A stretch of DNA of 64,000 bases, from assembly GCF_013868055.1 (NCBI RefSeq), contig NZ_JACEOL010000030.1:124001-188000 (forward strand). The letters run 5' to 3'. Of the stretch, positions 52,961-62,535 are shown piece after piece. The stretch is from Thermoactinomyces mirandus (lineage in GTDB: Bacteria > Bacillota > Bacilli > Thermoactinomycetales > Thermoactinomycetaceae). The translations under genes were made by a program, and so were the position numbers. Every line of letters starts with the position of its first letter. Positions within the stretch are counted from its first letter, which is position 1. The notes below the pieces were generated by a model. The model was not told the DNA's origin. It saw only the letters and a list, made by a program, of their open reading frames with translations, and searched no databases.

Positions 52961-53138
52961 TTATAAGCAAGTTTGAACGATAAAGTAGTAAGGGAAAATA
53001 TTTGAACTATCAAGAGTAACCGGGATATGAAAACGGTTTTCCAGGACGAAGTGGCGACCAAAGAAGCTTTCCCCGGAAGGCGGAAACAGGTCCTTCCCGG
53101 TTCTCAAAAAGTCTGCTGTTAAGAAGGAGGAAACAGGA

Positions 53139-53678
53139 TTGGAAGATTTCCATGCAACGACGATATTTGCCATCAGGCATGAAGGACAGGCTGCGATGGC
53201 GGGAGATGGGCAGGTTACCCTTGGAAATCAGATGATTATGAAGCATGGTGCAAAAAAAGTGCGTCGATTATATAAAGGAAAAGTGGTGGCCGGTTTTGCG
53301 GGCTCTGTCGCCGATGCCATCACTTTGTTTGAAAAGTTTGAAGGAAAACTGGAAGAGTATCATGGGAATCTGGCCAGGGCAGCCGTCGAATTGGCCAAGG
53401 AATGGCGTTCAGATAAAGTGTTGCGGAAACTGGAAGCCATGCTGATTGTGATGAACCGGGAAAAATTGTTTTTAATATCTGGGACAGGGGAAGTGATTGA
53501 GCCGGATGATGACATGCTGGCAATCGGTTCGGGAGGCAGTTTTGCCCTGTCGGCCGGAAGAGCTCTAAAGAGATATGCTCCTCATCTGGCAGCAAAGGAT
53601 ATAGCAAGGGCAGCCCTTACAATTGCAAGCGAAATCTGTGTGTTCACAAATGATCATATCATTGTGGAGGAGGTTTAA
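53139..53678 (+). CDS. hslV: ATP-dependent protease subunit HslV
   Basis: A 179-residue peptidase subunit of the HslVU (CodWX/ClpQY) protease. The chain reads [26 protein letters not shown], then [14 protein letters not shown] and [10 protein letters not shown], and a C-terminal [14 protein letters not shown]. The only start behind the GAAGGAGG site is TTG 53139, so the encoded N-terminus is Met-Glu-Asp before the conserved Phe-His-Ala-Thr-Thr. The Ser2 used as N-terminal nucleophile in Bacillus subtilis is absent; processing to an internal Thr would be needed for the usual chemistry. The stop overlaps the hslU start (TAATG). Confidence 0.95.
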   Translation: MEDFHATTIFAIRHEGQAAMAGDGQVTLGNQMIMKHGAKKVRRLYKGKVVAGFAGSVADAITLFEKFEGKLEEYHGNLARAAVELAKEWRSDKVLRKLEAMLIVMNREKLFLISGTGEVIEPDDDMLAIGSGGSFALSAGRALKRYAPHLAAKDIARAALTIASEICVFTNDHIIVEEV

Positions 53679-55093
53679 TGATGACTCCGGTATTCAACGC
53701 ACGTGAAAAATGGACGCCAAGAAAAATTGTTGCCGAACTGGACAAATATATTATCGGGCAAACCGAAGCAAAGAGGGCCGTCGCGATCGCGCTTCGAAAC
53801 CGGTACCGGCGTTTGCTTCTGCCAGATGAACTGAAAGAGGAAGTTGTACCCAAAAACATTTTGATGATTGGGCCGACGGGTGTGGGGAAAACAGAAATAG
53901 CCCGCCGCCTTGCCAAATTGGTCGGCGCACCGTTTGTCAAACTGGAGGCGACCAAATTTACGGAAGTCGGTTATGTAGGGCGCGATGTAGAATCGATGGT
54001 ACGGGATTTGGTGGAAACAGGAATACGTATGGTAAAGGCGGAAAAGCTGGAAAGTGTCAAGGAACAGGCACGGGCGATGGCCAACGACCGGATTGTGGAG
54101 ATCCTGGTTCCCGGAAAAAAAGGGACTGCTTCCTTTAAAAATCCGATTGAATTTCTTTTTCAACAAAATCAAACTTCTTCAGAAGCGAATAATAATCATC
54201 AATTTGAGAATAAAATGAAAGAAGAACGGCGCCAGGTCAGGGAAAAATTGTTGCGCGGGGAACTGGAAGATCTGGTGATTGAGATTGAAGTTGAAGAACA
54301 ATCTCCGGCCATGTTTGACATGTTTGCCGGTATGGGTGCCGAGCAGATGGGAATGAACATGCAGGAAATCCTTGGGCAGTTTATGCCAAAGAGAACGAAA
54401 CGGCGGAAGCTTCCCATCAAGGAGGCACGGGAAGTATTAACCCAGCAGGAAGGGCAAAAACTGATCGATATGGATCTGGTAACACAGGAAGCTCTGGAAC
54501 GCGTGGAACAGTCAGGAATCATTTTTATCGATGAGATCGACAAGGTGGCGGGAAAAGACGGAAAAGGTCCGGACGTGTCCCGGGAAGGAGTCCAGCGGGA
54601 TATCCTGCCGATTGTGGAAGGTTCCACCGTCATGACCAAATATGGCCCGGTCAAGACGGATCATATCCTGTTCATCGCAGCCGGGGCATTTCATGTATCC
54701 AAACCGTCAGACCTGATCCCTGAGCTGCAAGGCCGTTTCCCAATTCGCGTAGAATTAAGCGACTTGACGGCCGGTGATTTTGTCCGTATCCTTACAGAGC
54801 CCAAAAGTGCGCTTATCAAACAGTACACGGCACTCCTTGAAACCGAAGGAATCACCGTTACCTTTACCGATGGGGCCATCTCCGAGATTGCGCGGTTATC
54901 GGCAGAAGTGAACAATACAACTGAAAATATCGGTGCTCGCCGTCTGCATACCATCCTGGAGCGTATGCTGGAAGAGTTGTCGTTTAATGCGCCCGAGATT
55001 GGGGCAGGTGAAATCAAAATAACAGAAGAATATGTGAAAGAACGATTGCAAGATATTGTGGAAGATCGTGATTTGAGCCAATATATCCTGTAA
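53678..55093 (+). CDS. hslU: HslU ATPase (ClpY)
   Basis: A 471-residue AAA+ unfoldase that feeds substrates to HslV. N-terminal [16 protein letters not shown], Walker [11 protein letters not shown], Walker [14 protein letters not shown], the pore and sensor regions, and the C-terminal DRDLSQYIL tail that docks into HslV are all present. The intermediate domain spans about 110-260. The start overlaps hslV by one base. codY normally follows in Bacillus; here the next gene is rpsB. Confidence 0.97.
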   Translation: MMTPVFNAREKWTPRKIVAELDKYIIGQTEAKRAVAIALRNRYRRLLLPDELKEEVVPKNILMIGPTGVGKTEIARRLAKLVGAPFVKLEATKFTEVGYVGRDVESMVRDLVETGIRMVKAEKLESVKEQARAMANDRIVEILVPGKKGTASFKNPIEFLFQQNQTSSEANNNHQFENKMKEERRQVREKLLRGELEDLVIEIEVEEQSPAMFDMFAGMGAEQMGMNMQEILGQFMPKRTKRRKLPIKEAREVLTQQEGQKLIDMDLVTQEALERVEQSGIIFIDEIDKVAGKDGKGPDVSREGVQRDILPIVEGSTVMTKYGPVKTDHILFIAAGAFHVSKPSDLIPELQGRFPIRVELSDLTAGDFVRILTEPKSALIKQYTALLETEGITVTFTDGAISEIARLSAEVNNTTENIGARRLHTILERMLEELSFNAPEIGAGEIKITEEYVKERLQDIVEDRDLSQYIL

Positions 55094-55144
55094 TGAAGCC
55101 AATATGACGTTTTTTTCGAATTGACGAAGGACTGTAGTTTTTGC

Positions 55145-55174
55145 TTGCGGTTTCGCTTGTGAATATGGTATATT
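55145..55174 (+). promoter_or_regulatory. Possible SigA promoter of rpsB-tsf
   Basis: TTGCGG, 18 bp, TATATT. It lies about 115 bp before the rpsB start, leaving a leader long enough for S2-type feedback control, which is not demonstrated. Confidence 0.4.
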
Positions 55175-55289
55175 CATCAATGGTGTAAAACACACACGTC
55201 GAAAAAAGCGGGCAGTGGTGCCATGTATCTGAATGGTTTCTGTTCGTGATGATGTCGACGGAGGGATAACCAATAAGGAGGATTTTTAT

Positions 55290-55997
55290 ATGGCAGTAGT
55301 ATCAATGAAACAGTTGTTGGAAGCTGGTGTTCACTTTGGTCACCAGACACGTCGCTGGAATCCGAAGATGAGCAAATACATTTTTACTGAAAGAAACGGC
55401 ATTTACATTATTGACTTGCAAAAAACAGTCAAAATGATGGAACAGGCATATCATTTCGTCCGGGATCTGGCTGCAAACGACGGGACGCTCCTGTTTGTAG
55501 GAACCAAAAAGCAGGCCCAGGAAGCAGTAAAAGAAGAAGCAACCCGTTCGAATATGTTTTACGTAAACCATCGCTGGTTAGGAGGAACCCTGACCAACTT
55601 CCAGACGATTCGCAAGCGGATCGACCGTCTCCATGAACTGGCGCGCATGGAAGAAGATGGAACCTTTGATGTATTACCGAAAAAAGAAGTTATTCTCTTG
55701 AAAAAAGAACAGGCCAAACTGGAAAAATTCCTGGGTGGAATTAAACACATGAAAAAATTGCCTGATGCAATTTTCGTGATTGATCCGCGCAAAGAGCGCA
55801 TCGCAGTTGCCGAAGCCCGCAAATTGAACATCCCGATTATTGCGATTGTGGATACCAACTGCGATCCCGACGAAGTGGATTATGTCATTCCGGGTAACGA
55901 CGATGCGATCCGTGCAGTTCGTCTCTTTACCGGCAAAATGGCTGATGCCATTCTGGAAGGCAAACAGGGCGAACAGCAAAGCACAACCGCTTCCTGA
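55290..55997 (+). CDS. rpsB: 30S ribosomal protein S2
   Basis: A 235-residue ribosomal protein. It begins [23 protein letters not shown] and has the family signatures [34 protein letters not shown] and [20 protein letters not shown]. The ATG at 55290 sits behind AAGGAGG; the frame extends upstream to 55233 but those residues are not part of S2. A hairpin with a T tail separates it from tsf. Confidence 0.98.
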   Translation: MAVVSMKQLLEAGVHFGHQTRRWNPKMSKYIFTERNGIYIIDLQKTVKMMEQAYHFVRDLAANDGTLLFVGTKKQAQEAVKEEATRSNMFYVNHRWLGGTLTNFQTIRKRIDRLHELARMEEDGTFDVLPKKEVILLKKEQAKLEKFLGGIKHMKKLPDAIFVIDPRKERIAVAEARKLNIPIIAIVDTNCDPDEVDYVIPGNDDAIRAVRLFTGKMADAILEGKQGEQQSTTAS

Positions 55998-56005
55998 TGA
56001 AAAAC

Positions 56006-56046
56006 AGAGAGGGTGGCATGATCATCATTCATGCCTGCCTCTTTTT
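56006..56046 (+). terminator. Partial terminator/attenuator between rpsB and tsf
   Basis: GGCATGA pairs with TCATGCC inside an imperfect GAGGG/GCCTC stem, followed by T5. Such a site usually sets the rpsB:tsf ratio. Confidence 0.65.
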
Positions 56047-56075
56047 ATACGGTATATCAAAAAGGAGGACCATTC

Positions 56076-56729
56076 ATGGCAATCAGCGCAAAATTGGTAA
56101 AAGAATTGCGTGATAAAACTGGCGCAGGTATGATGGATTGTAAAAAAGCATTAACGGAAACAAACGGAGACATGGAAAAAGCCATGGAATATCTCCGTGA
56201 AAAGGGAATTGCAAAAGCTGCGAAAAAAGCGGACCGCATTGCTGCCGAAGGAGTCGTTGAATCTTACATACATGCCGGCGGCCGGATCGGCGTATTGGTA
56301 GAGGTTAACTGTGAGACGGATTTCGTTGCCAAAACCGATGAGTTCAAATCTTTTGTCCGTGACATTGCGATGCAAATCGCCGCAATGAATCCAAAATATG
56401 TACGCAGCGAAGAAATTCCGGAAAGCGAAATTGAAAAAGAACGCAAAATCCTGAGACAACAGGCACTTGGGGAAGGCAAACCGGAAAAAATTGTTGACAA
56501 AATGGTGGAAGGCCGTCTTAAAAAGCATTTCAAAGAAATTTGCCTTCTGGATCAGGCCTATGTTAAAGATCCAGACAAAACTGTAGACCAGTTGGTTAAA
56601 GAAATGATCGCCAAAATTGGAGAAAATATTAATGTTCGCCGTTTTGTCCGTTTCGAATTGGGAGAGGGCATCGAAAAAGGTGAAAGCAATTTTGTAGAAG
56701 AGGTAATGTCTCAAATCAAGAAAGGTTAA
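56076..56729 (+). CDS. tsf: Elongation factor Ts (short form)
   Basis: A 217-residue nucleotide exchange factor for EF-Tu. N-terminal UBA-like domain [20 protein letters not shown], then the signature [14 protein letters not shown]. It is about 75 residues shorter than the Bacillus subtilis protein: part of the C-terminal dimerisation subdomain is missing, as in several other Bacillota and in Thermus. It ends [21 protein letters not shown] precedes the ATG at 56076. A strong terminator follows. Confidence 0.97.
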   Translation: MAISAKLVKELRDKTGAGMMDCKKALTETNGDMEKAMEYLREKGIAKAAKKADRIAAEGVVESYIHAGGRIGVLVEVNCETDFVAKTDEFKSFVRDIAMQIAAMNPKYVRSEEIPESEIEKERKILRQQALGEGKPEKIVDKMVEGRLKKHFKEICLLDQAYVKDPDKTVDQLVKEMIAKIGENINVRRFVRFELGEGIEKGESNFVEEVMSQIKKG

Positions 56730-56739
56730 TGAGATATAT

Positions 56740-56770
56740 GGGAACACAAACGGGGTGTTCCCTTTTTTTT
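56740..56770 (+). terminator. Rho-independent terminator after tsf
   Basis: An 8-bp perfect stem GGGAACAC/GTGTTCCC, 7-base loop and T8. Confidence 0.93.
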
Positions 56771-56843
56771 AAGAAACGGTCTGAAAAGCATCCGTTTTGG
56801 ACAAGTTAATGTTTTTGAAAATGGAATATTTGTGGATGGCTGA

Positions 56844-58152
<1,309 letters not shown>

Positions 58153-58171
58153 GGAATTATCCGTCTGGGTG

Positions 58172-58201
58172 AAAACCCCTTCTGCATAGAGGGGGTTTTC
58201 T
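58172..58201 (+). terminator. Rho-independent terminator after frr
   Basis: AAAACCCC pairs with GGGGTTTT around a 12-base loop; the tail is short, so read-through is possible. Confidence 0.7.
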
Positions 58202-58283
58202 GGCTAAATTTGTAATATAATTGAAGGAAAAAGATTTATCCATACCAAAAATATGGTGAGATCTATTTGCGGGGGAATGTTCC

Positions 58284-59063
58284 ATGATCAGATCAATCAA
58301 ACGTATGATGGGATCAGATAGGCAAGAGGACGCAAATGAAAATTTGTTGGAAAAGATTAAAAAGGCATCTCTGCCAAAACACGTAGCCATCATTACAGAT
58401 GGCAATGGACGTTGGGCCAAAAAAAGGGGATTGCCCCGAACAGCCGGGCATGCAGCCGGAATGAAACGGGTACGTGAAATTATCCGCTGTGCCGATCAAT
58501 TGGGAATCAAGGTATTGACCTTTTACTCTTTTTCCACCGAAAACTGGAAACGGCCCAAGGATGAAGTGGAATATCTGATGAAATTACCGATAGAGTTTTT
58601 AGAAACAGACCTGAATGAGCTGATTGAGCGGAATGTAAAGGTCCAGATGCTCGGGGAAAAGAGCAAGACTCCCAGTCATACGCAAAAAGCGCTGGCCGAG
58701 TTTGAGGAAAAGACGAAAAACAATAGTGGACTGATCTTGAATTTTGCAATCAATTACGGATCAAGGGATGAAATTTTGCACGCCGTGCACCGGATTATAA
58801 ATGATGTAAAAAATGGTCATATTGATAAGGAGCAAGTAACAGAAGAATTGATGGGCCAATACTTGTTAACCAGAGGACTGCCGGATCCCGATCTGGTGAT
58901 TCGCACCAGCGGTGAAATCCGGATAAGCAATTTCCTGTTGTGGCAGATTGCTTACAGTGAATTGTGGTTTACAGATGTTCTCTGGCCTGATTTCTCATCT
59001 GAATATTTTTACAGGGCTATCGAAGATTTCCAGCATCGTTCAAGACGCTTTGGGGCAGTGTAA
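58284..59063 (+). CDS. uppS: Isoprenyl transferase (undecaprenyl diphosphate synthase)
   Basis: A 259-residue cis-prenyltransferase making the C55 lipid carrier for cell-wall synthesis. The catalytic segment is AIITDGNGRWAKKRGLPR with Asp39, followed by GHAAGMKRVREI, TFYSFSTENWKRP and the C-terminal DLVIRTSGEIRISNFLLW with substrate-binding arginines. The N-terminal ~30 residues are an extra charged extension. The GGGGG upstream of the ATG is adequate. cdsA follows after 21 bp. Confidence 0.97.
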   Translation: MIRSIKRMMGSDRQEDANENLLEKIKKASLPKHVAIITDGNGRWAKKRGLPRTAGHAAGMKRVREIIRCADQLGIKVLTFYSFSTENWKRPKDEVEYLMKLPIEFLETDLNELIERNVKVQMLGEKSKTPSHTQKALAEFEEKTKNNSGLILNFAINYGSRDEILHAVHRIINDVKNGHIDKEQVTEELMGQYLLTRGLPDPDLVIRTSGEIRISNFLLWQIAYSELWFTDVLWPDFSSEYFYRAIEDFQHRSRRFGAV

Positions 59064-59084
59064 ATAGAACAGGGGAAATAAACG

Positions 59085-59882
59085 ATGAAACAGAGAATAA
59101 TTACAGGTATATTGGGGGCTGTGATATTTTTAGTGCTTATGAGCCAGGCTTGGTTGTATACCTTCTTTTTATTTTTTTTAGGAATAGTGGCCTTTATAGA
59201 ATATGCTAAAATGAAACATATTTCTATTCGCACCCCGCAAATATATATAGGGATGATCCTTGTCACCATGTTTTTTTTCAGCGGATTGGCGAATCGACCC
59301 ATGTTCTCTGATTTCTCCTTTTTAAAAGGAACAACACCGGTCATATTTGGGCTTATTCTTTATTTTTTATGGATTGTACTCAGCAGAAACCGGTTTGACC
59401 TGTTTCAGATGTCTTATTTATTCGTCGGTTCTCTATACATAGGATACGGTTTTTCCTATATGATGCTCACTATCTGGAAGGAAAACGGTCTGGCCTGGTC
59501 CCTGTTGATTGTTTTTGCCACTTGGGCCAACGACACCGGTGCCTATTTTATCGGGAAAAAATGGGGAAAACAGAAGTTGTGGCCGGAAATCAGCCCTAAC
59601 AAAACAATTGAAGGATCTCTCGGTGGAATTTTAAGTGGTACCTTTTTGAGTGTGGTCATCTTTTTTATTTTTCCTGACCTGGGTGATCCCGTTCTGGCTT
59701 TGGGATTGGGTGTGCTGATCACCATAGTCGGGCAAATCGGTGACCTTGTGGAGTCAGCATGGAAAAGAAGTACTGGTGTGAAAGATTCAGGTACATTTTT
59801 GCCTGGACATGGTGGTTTCCTGGATCGATTTGACAGTTTGTTGTTTACGTTTATGATTCTTCATCTGGTTGAGGTTCTGTAG
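59085..59882 (+). CDS. cdsA: Phosphatidate cytidylyltransferase
   Basis: A 265-residue polytopic membrane enzyme that makes CDP-diacylglycerol from CTP and phosphatidate. About seven hydrophobic helices precede the family signature SAWKRSTGVKDSGTFLPGHG, then GFLDRFDSLLF. ATWANDTGAYFIGKKWGK and ISPNKTIEGSLGG are also diagnostic. It lies in the usual place between uppS and dxr; a 27-bp gap to dxr suggests co-transcription. Confidence 0.97.
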   Translation: MKQRIITGILGAVIFLVLMSQAWLYTFFLFFLGIVAFIEYAKMKHISIRTPQIYIGMILVTMFFFSGLANRPMFSDFSFLKGTTPVIFGLILYFLWIVLSRNRFDLFQMSYLFVGSLYIGYGFSYMMLTIWKENGLAWSLLIVFATWANDTGAYFIGKKWGKQKLWPEISPNKTIEGSLGGILSGTFLSVVIFFIFPDLGDPVLALGLGVLITIVGQIGDLVESAWKRSTGVKDSGTFLPGHGGFLDRFDSLLFTFMILHLVEVL

Positions 59883-59909
59883 TTACCAAATGGTGAAAGG
59901 AGCAATGGA

Positions 59910-61067
59910 ATGTTGGAAAAGGTGGCTATTCTCGGTTCTACCGGTTCCATCGGGAAAAATACCTTGGCTGTCATTGAAGAACACCCGGACCAGTTTAATG
60001 TTGTCGCATTGGCGGCAGGAAAAAATGTCAAGGAAATGATCCGACAGGTTAAAGCATTCAAACCCAAACTGGTGTCGATGGCAACCAGGAAAGCGGCAGA
60101 TGCAGTCAAGCAGGAAGTGGGTGAAACGGTTGAAGTGTTGTGGGGAGATGAAGGACTCAACGCTGTTGCGGTTTGCAGCGATTCCACATATCTTGTCTCT
60201 TCTTTGGTGGGAAGCAAAGGATTGGCCCCTACGCTTGCGGCAATTCGTGCAGGCAAAAAAATCGGCCTGGCCAATAAAGAAACGTTGGTGACTGCCGGCC
60301 ATATTGTCACAGCTGAAGCCAGGAAACATCAAGTACCGCTGTTGCCAATCGACAGTGAGCATTCCGCGCTGTTTCAATGTTTTAACGGAGAACGGTCCGC
60401 TGAAGCAGAACGGTTAATTATCACCGCTTCTGGAGGAGCCTTTCGCGATTGGAGCAGGGAAGAACTGATCCATGCAACTGTGGAACAGGCCTTGAAACAT
60501 CCCAACTGGTCAATGGGAAATAAAATTACCATTGACAGTGCGACCATGATGAACAAAGGTTTTGAAGTAATTGAGGCACACTGGCTATTTGATTTCCCCT
60601 ATGGGAAAATAGATGTAATCCTGCATCCCCAAAGTGTGATTCATTCCATGGTGGAATTTTCCGATGGGGCGGTCATGGCCCAATTAGGCACACCGGATAT
60701 GAAAATACCGATTCAGTATGCTTTGGCCTATCCACGGAGAATGCCGCTAAGAACCAAGCGGCTGGATCTTGTTTCATTATCCCGTCTGGACTTCCGTGCT
60801 CTGGACTTTCGCCGGTATCCATGTTTGAGAATGGCTTATGAAGCCGGGAAAGCCGGGGGGACAATGCCAGCTGTACTGAATGCTGCCAACGAAGTGGCTG
60901 TGGAAATGTTCTTGAATAGAGATTGCAATTTCCTGGATATTGAAGAAATTGTGGAACGAACGTTGGATGCCCATCAGAATGTTGGCAATCCATCGTTGGA
61001 AGAAATTGAGGAAGCAGACAGGTGGGCACGTCAATTTGCCAAAAATTGTCTTGTTCCCGTAGCTTGA
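59910..61067 (+). CDS. dxr: 1-deoxy-D-xylulose 5-phosphate reductoisomerase
   Basis: A 385-residue NADPH enzyme of the MEP isoprenoid pathway, producing methylerythritol 4-phosphate. NADPH motif ILGSTGSIGKNTL, KIGLANKETLVTAG, metal-binding PIDSEHSALFQC, ITASGGAFRDW, and DSATMMNKGFEVIEAHWLF. Length is normal. GAAAGGAG precedes the ATG at 59910. It shows that the organism uses the MEP route, in line with uppS nearby. Confidence 0.98.
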   Translation: MLEKVAILGSTGSIGKNTLAVIEEHPDQFNVVALAAGKNVKEMIRQVKAFKPKLVSMATRKAADAVKQEVGETVEVLWGDEGLNAVAVCSDSTYLVSSLVGSKGLAPTLAAIRAGKKIGLANKETLVTAGHIVTAEARKHQVPLLPIDSEHSALFQCFNGERSAEAERLIITASGGAFRDWSREELIHATVEQALKHPNWSMGNKITIDSATMMNKGFEVIEAHWLFDFPYGKIDVILHPQSVIHSMVEFSDGAVMAQLGTPDMKIPIQYALAYPRRMPLRTKRLDLVSLSRLDFRALDFRRYPCLRMAYEAGKAGGTMPAVLNAANEVAVEMFLNRDCNFLDIEEIVERTLDAHQNVGNPSLEEIEEADRWARQFAKNCLVPVA

Positions 61068-61106
61068 ATAAGGTGTGTGATCAACCAGGGTGGTGATGAA
61101 CAATCC

Positions 61107-62375
61107 ATGCAAACATTAATTGTATTCATTTTTGTATTAAGCTTTCTGGTCTTTGTGCATGAATTTGGGCATTTTATCTTTGCCAAACGTGCTGGAATAT
61201 TGGTTCGGGAGTTTGCAATCGGATTTGGGCCAAAAGTTTTTACAAAAATGCGCGGAGAAACTCTCTATTCCATTCGGCTCTTGCCTTTAGGCGGCTATGT
61301 GCGAATGGCAGGTGAAGATGCAGAGATAGTGGAAATCAAGACAGGCACAACCGTTTACGCCATTCAGTCTGACGAAGGTAAATTGAACCATCTGTATCTG
61401 TATGAACCGTCGCAAATGGATGTGCATTCTTTTGAAGTCGGCAGGCTGCTCGAAGCCGATTTGGAAAAGGAACTCTATGTGGTACTGGAAAAACAGGATG
61501 GGTCCGAACAGAAGTATTTTTTGGATCCGCAGGCCATTGTGCACTACGATAACAAGACGCAAATGCAAATTGCTCCGTATGATCGCCAGTTTGGCTCAAG
61601 AACGGTAGGGCAAAAAGCAATGACGATTTTTGCCGGCCCCTTGTTTAATATTCTTTTGACTATTGTGCTGTTTGCTGTTTATACCTTTATGACAGGGGTC
61701 GAAGACCGGCTTCCGGTGGATCGGGTTATTGCCAATTCACCGGCTGCCGAAGCGGGAATTCAAACTGGTGATCTGATTGTGGCAATCGATGGCGAAAAGG
61801 TAAATAATATGGATTCTTTAAGATACAAACTGTTGGAGTCCAAGGGAAATCCCGTTACCATTACAGTCAAGCGGGACGGGAAAGAATTGAATTTTCCGGT
61901 GACGCCGCAAAAAAGTGGTGAAATTTATCAAATCGGGGTTTACTTCAATATCAATGAAATGAAACGCGAAGCGACGCTGATGGAATCCGTCGCGGACGGT
62001 TTCAAACAGACCTATGATTGGTCAGTGATCATTCTTGATGGTTTTGGGAAATTGATTACAGGGCAGTTGGGAATCAAGAGCCTGGGCGGTCCTGTTCAAA
62101 TGGGTTCCATTACCGGTGAGGCAGCCAAAGCAGGCTTTGAGCAACTGATTCGATGGACAGCGCTTCTCAGCCTGAATCTAGGGATTTTCAACTTACTCCC
62201 GATTCCGGCATTGGATGGCAGCCGGCTCGTATTTATCGGAATCGAGGCGGTTCGCGGACGTCCTGTCAATCCAAACAAGGAAAGTTTTGTCCATTTTGTT
62301 GGTTTCGCTTTACTCATTATGTTGATGATTGTTGTCACATTCAATGACATTAAGAAAGTCTTCTTCCCCGGATAA
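61107..62375 (+). CDS. rseP: Site-2 membrane metalloprotease RseP/RasP
   Basis: A 422-residue intramembrane zinc protease that processes anti-sigma factors and signal-peptide remnants. The first helix carries the active site His18-Glu-Phe-Gly-His22 in VHEFGHFIFAKRAG. A PDZ domain lies at about 200-280 (ANSPAAEAGIQTGDLIVAID) and the third zinc ligand in NLLPIPALDGSRL. An insertion at about 70-150 is larger than in E. coli but common in Bacilli. ATG 61107 follows GGTGGTGA; the frame extends upstream by ten codons. The stop codon overlaps the terminator stem. Confidence 0.95.
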   Translation: MQTLIVFIFVLSFLVFVHEFGHFIFAKRAGILVREFAIGFGPKVFTKMRGETLYSIRLLPLGGYVRMAGEDAEIVEIKTGTTVYAIQSDEGKLNHLYLYEPSQMDVHSFEVGRLLEADLEKELYVVLEKQDGSEQKYFLDPQAIVHYDNKTQMQIAPYDRQFGSRTVGQKAMTIFAGPLFNILLTIVLFAVYTFMTGVEDRLPVDRVIANSPAAEAGIQTGDLIVAIDGEKVNNMDSLRYKLLESKGNPVTITVKRDGKELNFPVTPQKSGEIYQIGVYFNINEMKREATLMESVADGFKQTYDWSVIILDGFGKLITGQLGIKSLGGPVQMGSITGEAAKAGFEQLIRWTALLSLNLGIFNLLPIPALDGSRLVFIGIEAVRGRPVNPNKESFVHFVGFALLIMLMIVVTFNDIKKVFFPG

Positions 62376-62424
62376 AAGTGAAAACCCAGTTCCCTTAACA
62401 GGGCTCTGGGTTTTCACTTTATCA
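62375..62424 (+). terminator. Rho-independent terminator after rseP
   Basis: A 15-bp perfect stem (AAAGTGAAAACCCAG with its complement at 62406-62420). Its first base is the last base of the rseP stop codon; the T-rich tail is formed by the stem end. Confidence 0.85.
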
Positions 62425-62535
62425 GGGAAAGTTGTGGGATAATTTTACTTTGAAAGTCTCTTAGTCTCTTTTTTCTTTGGAATGTTTTGTGTATGATAAG
62501 ACAATGACGTAGCTTTTGAAAAGTGAGGGATGGAT

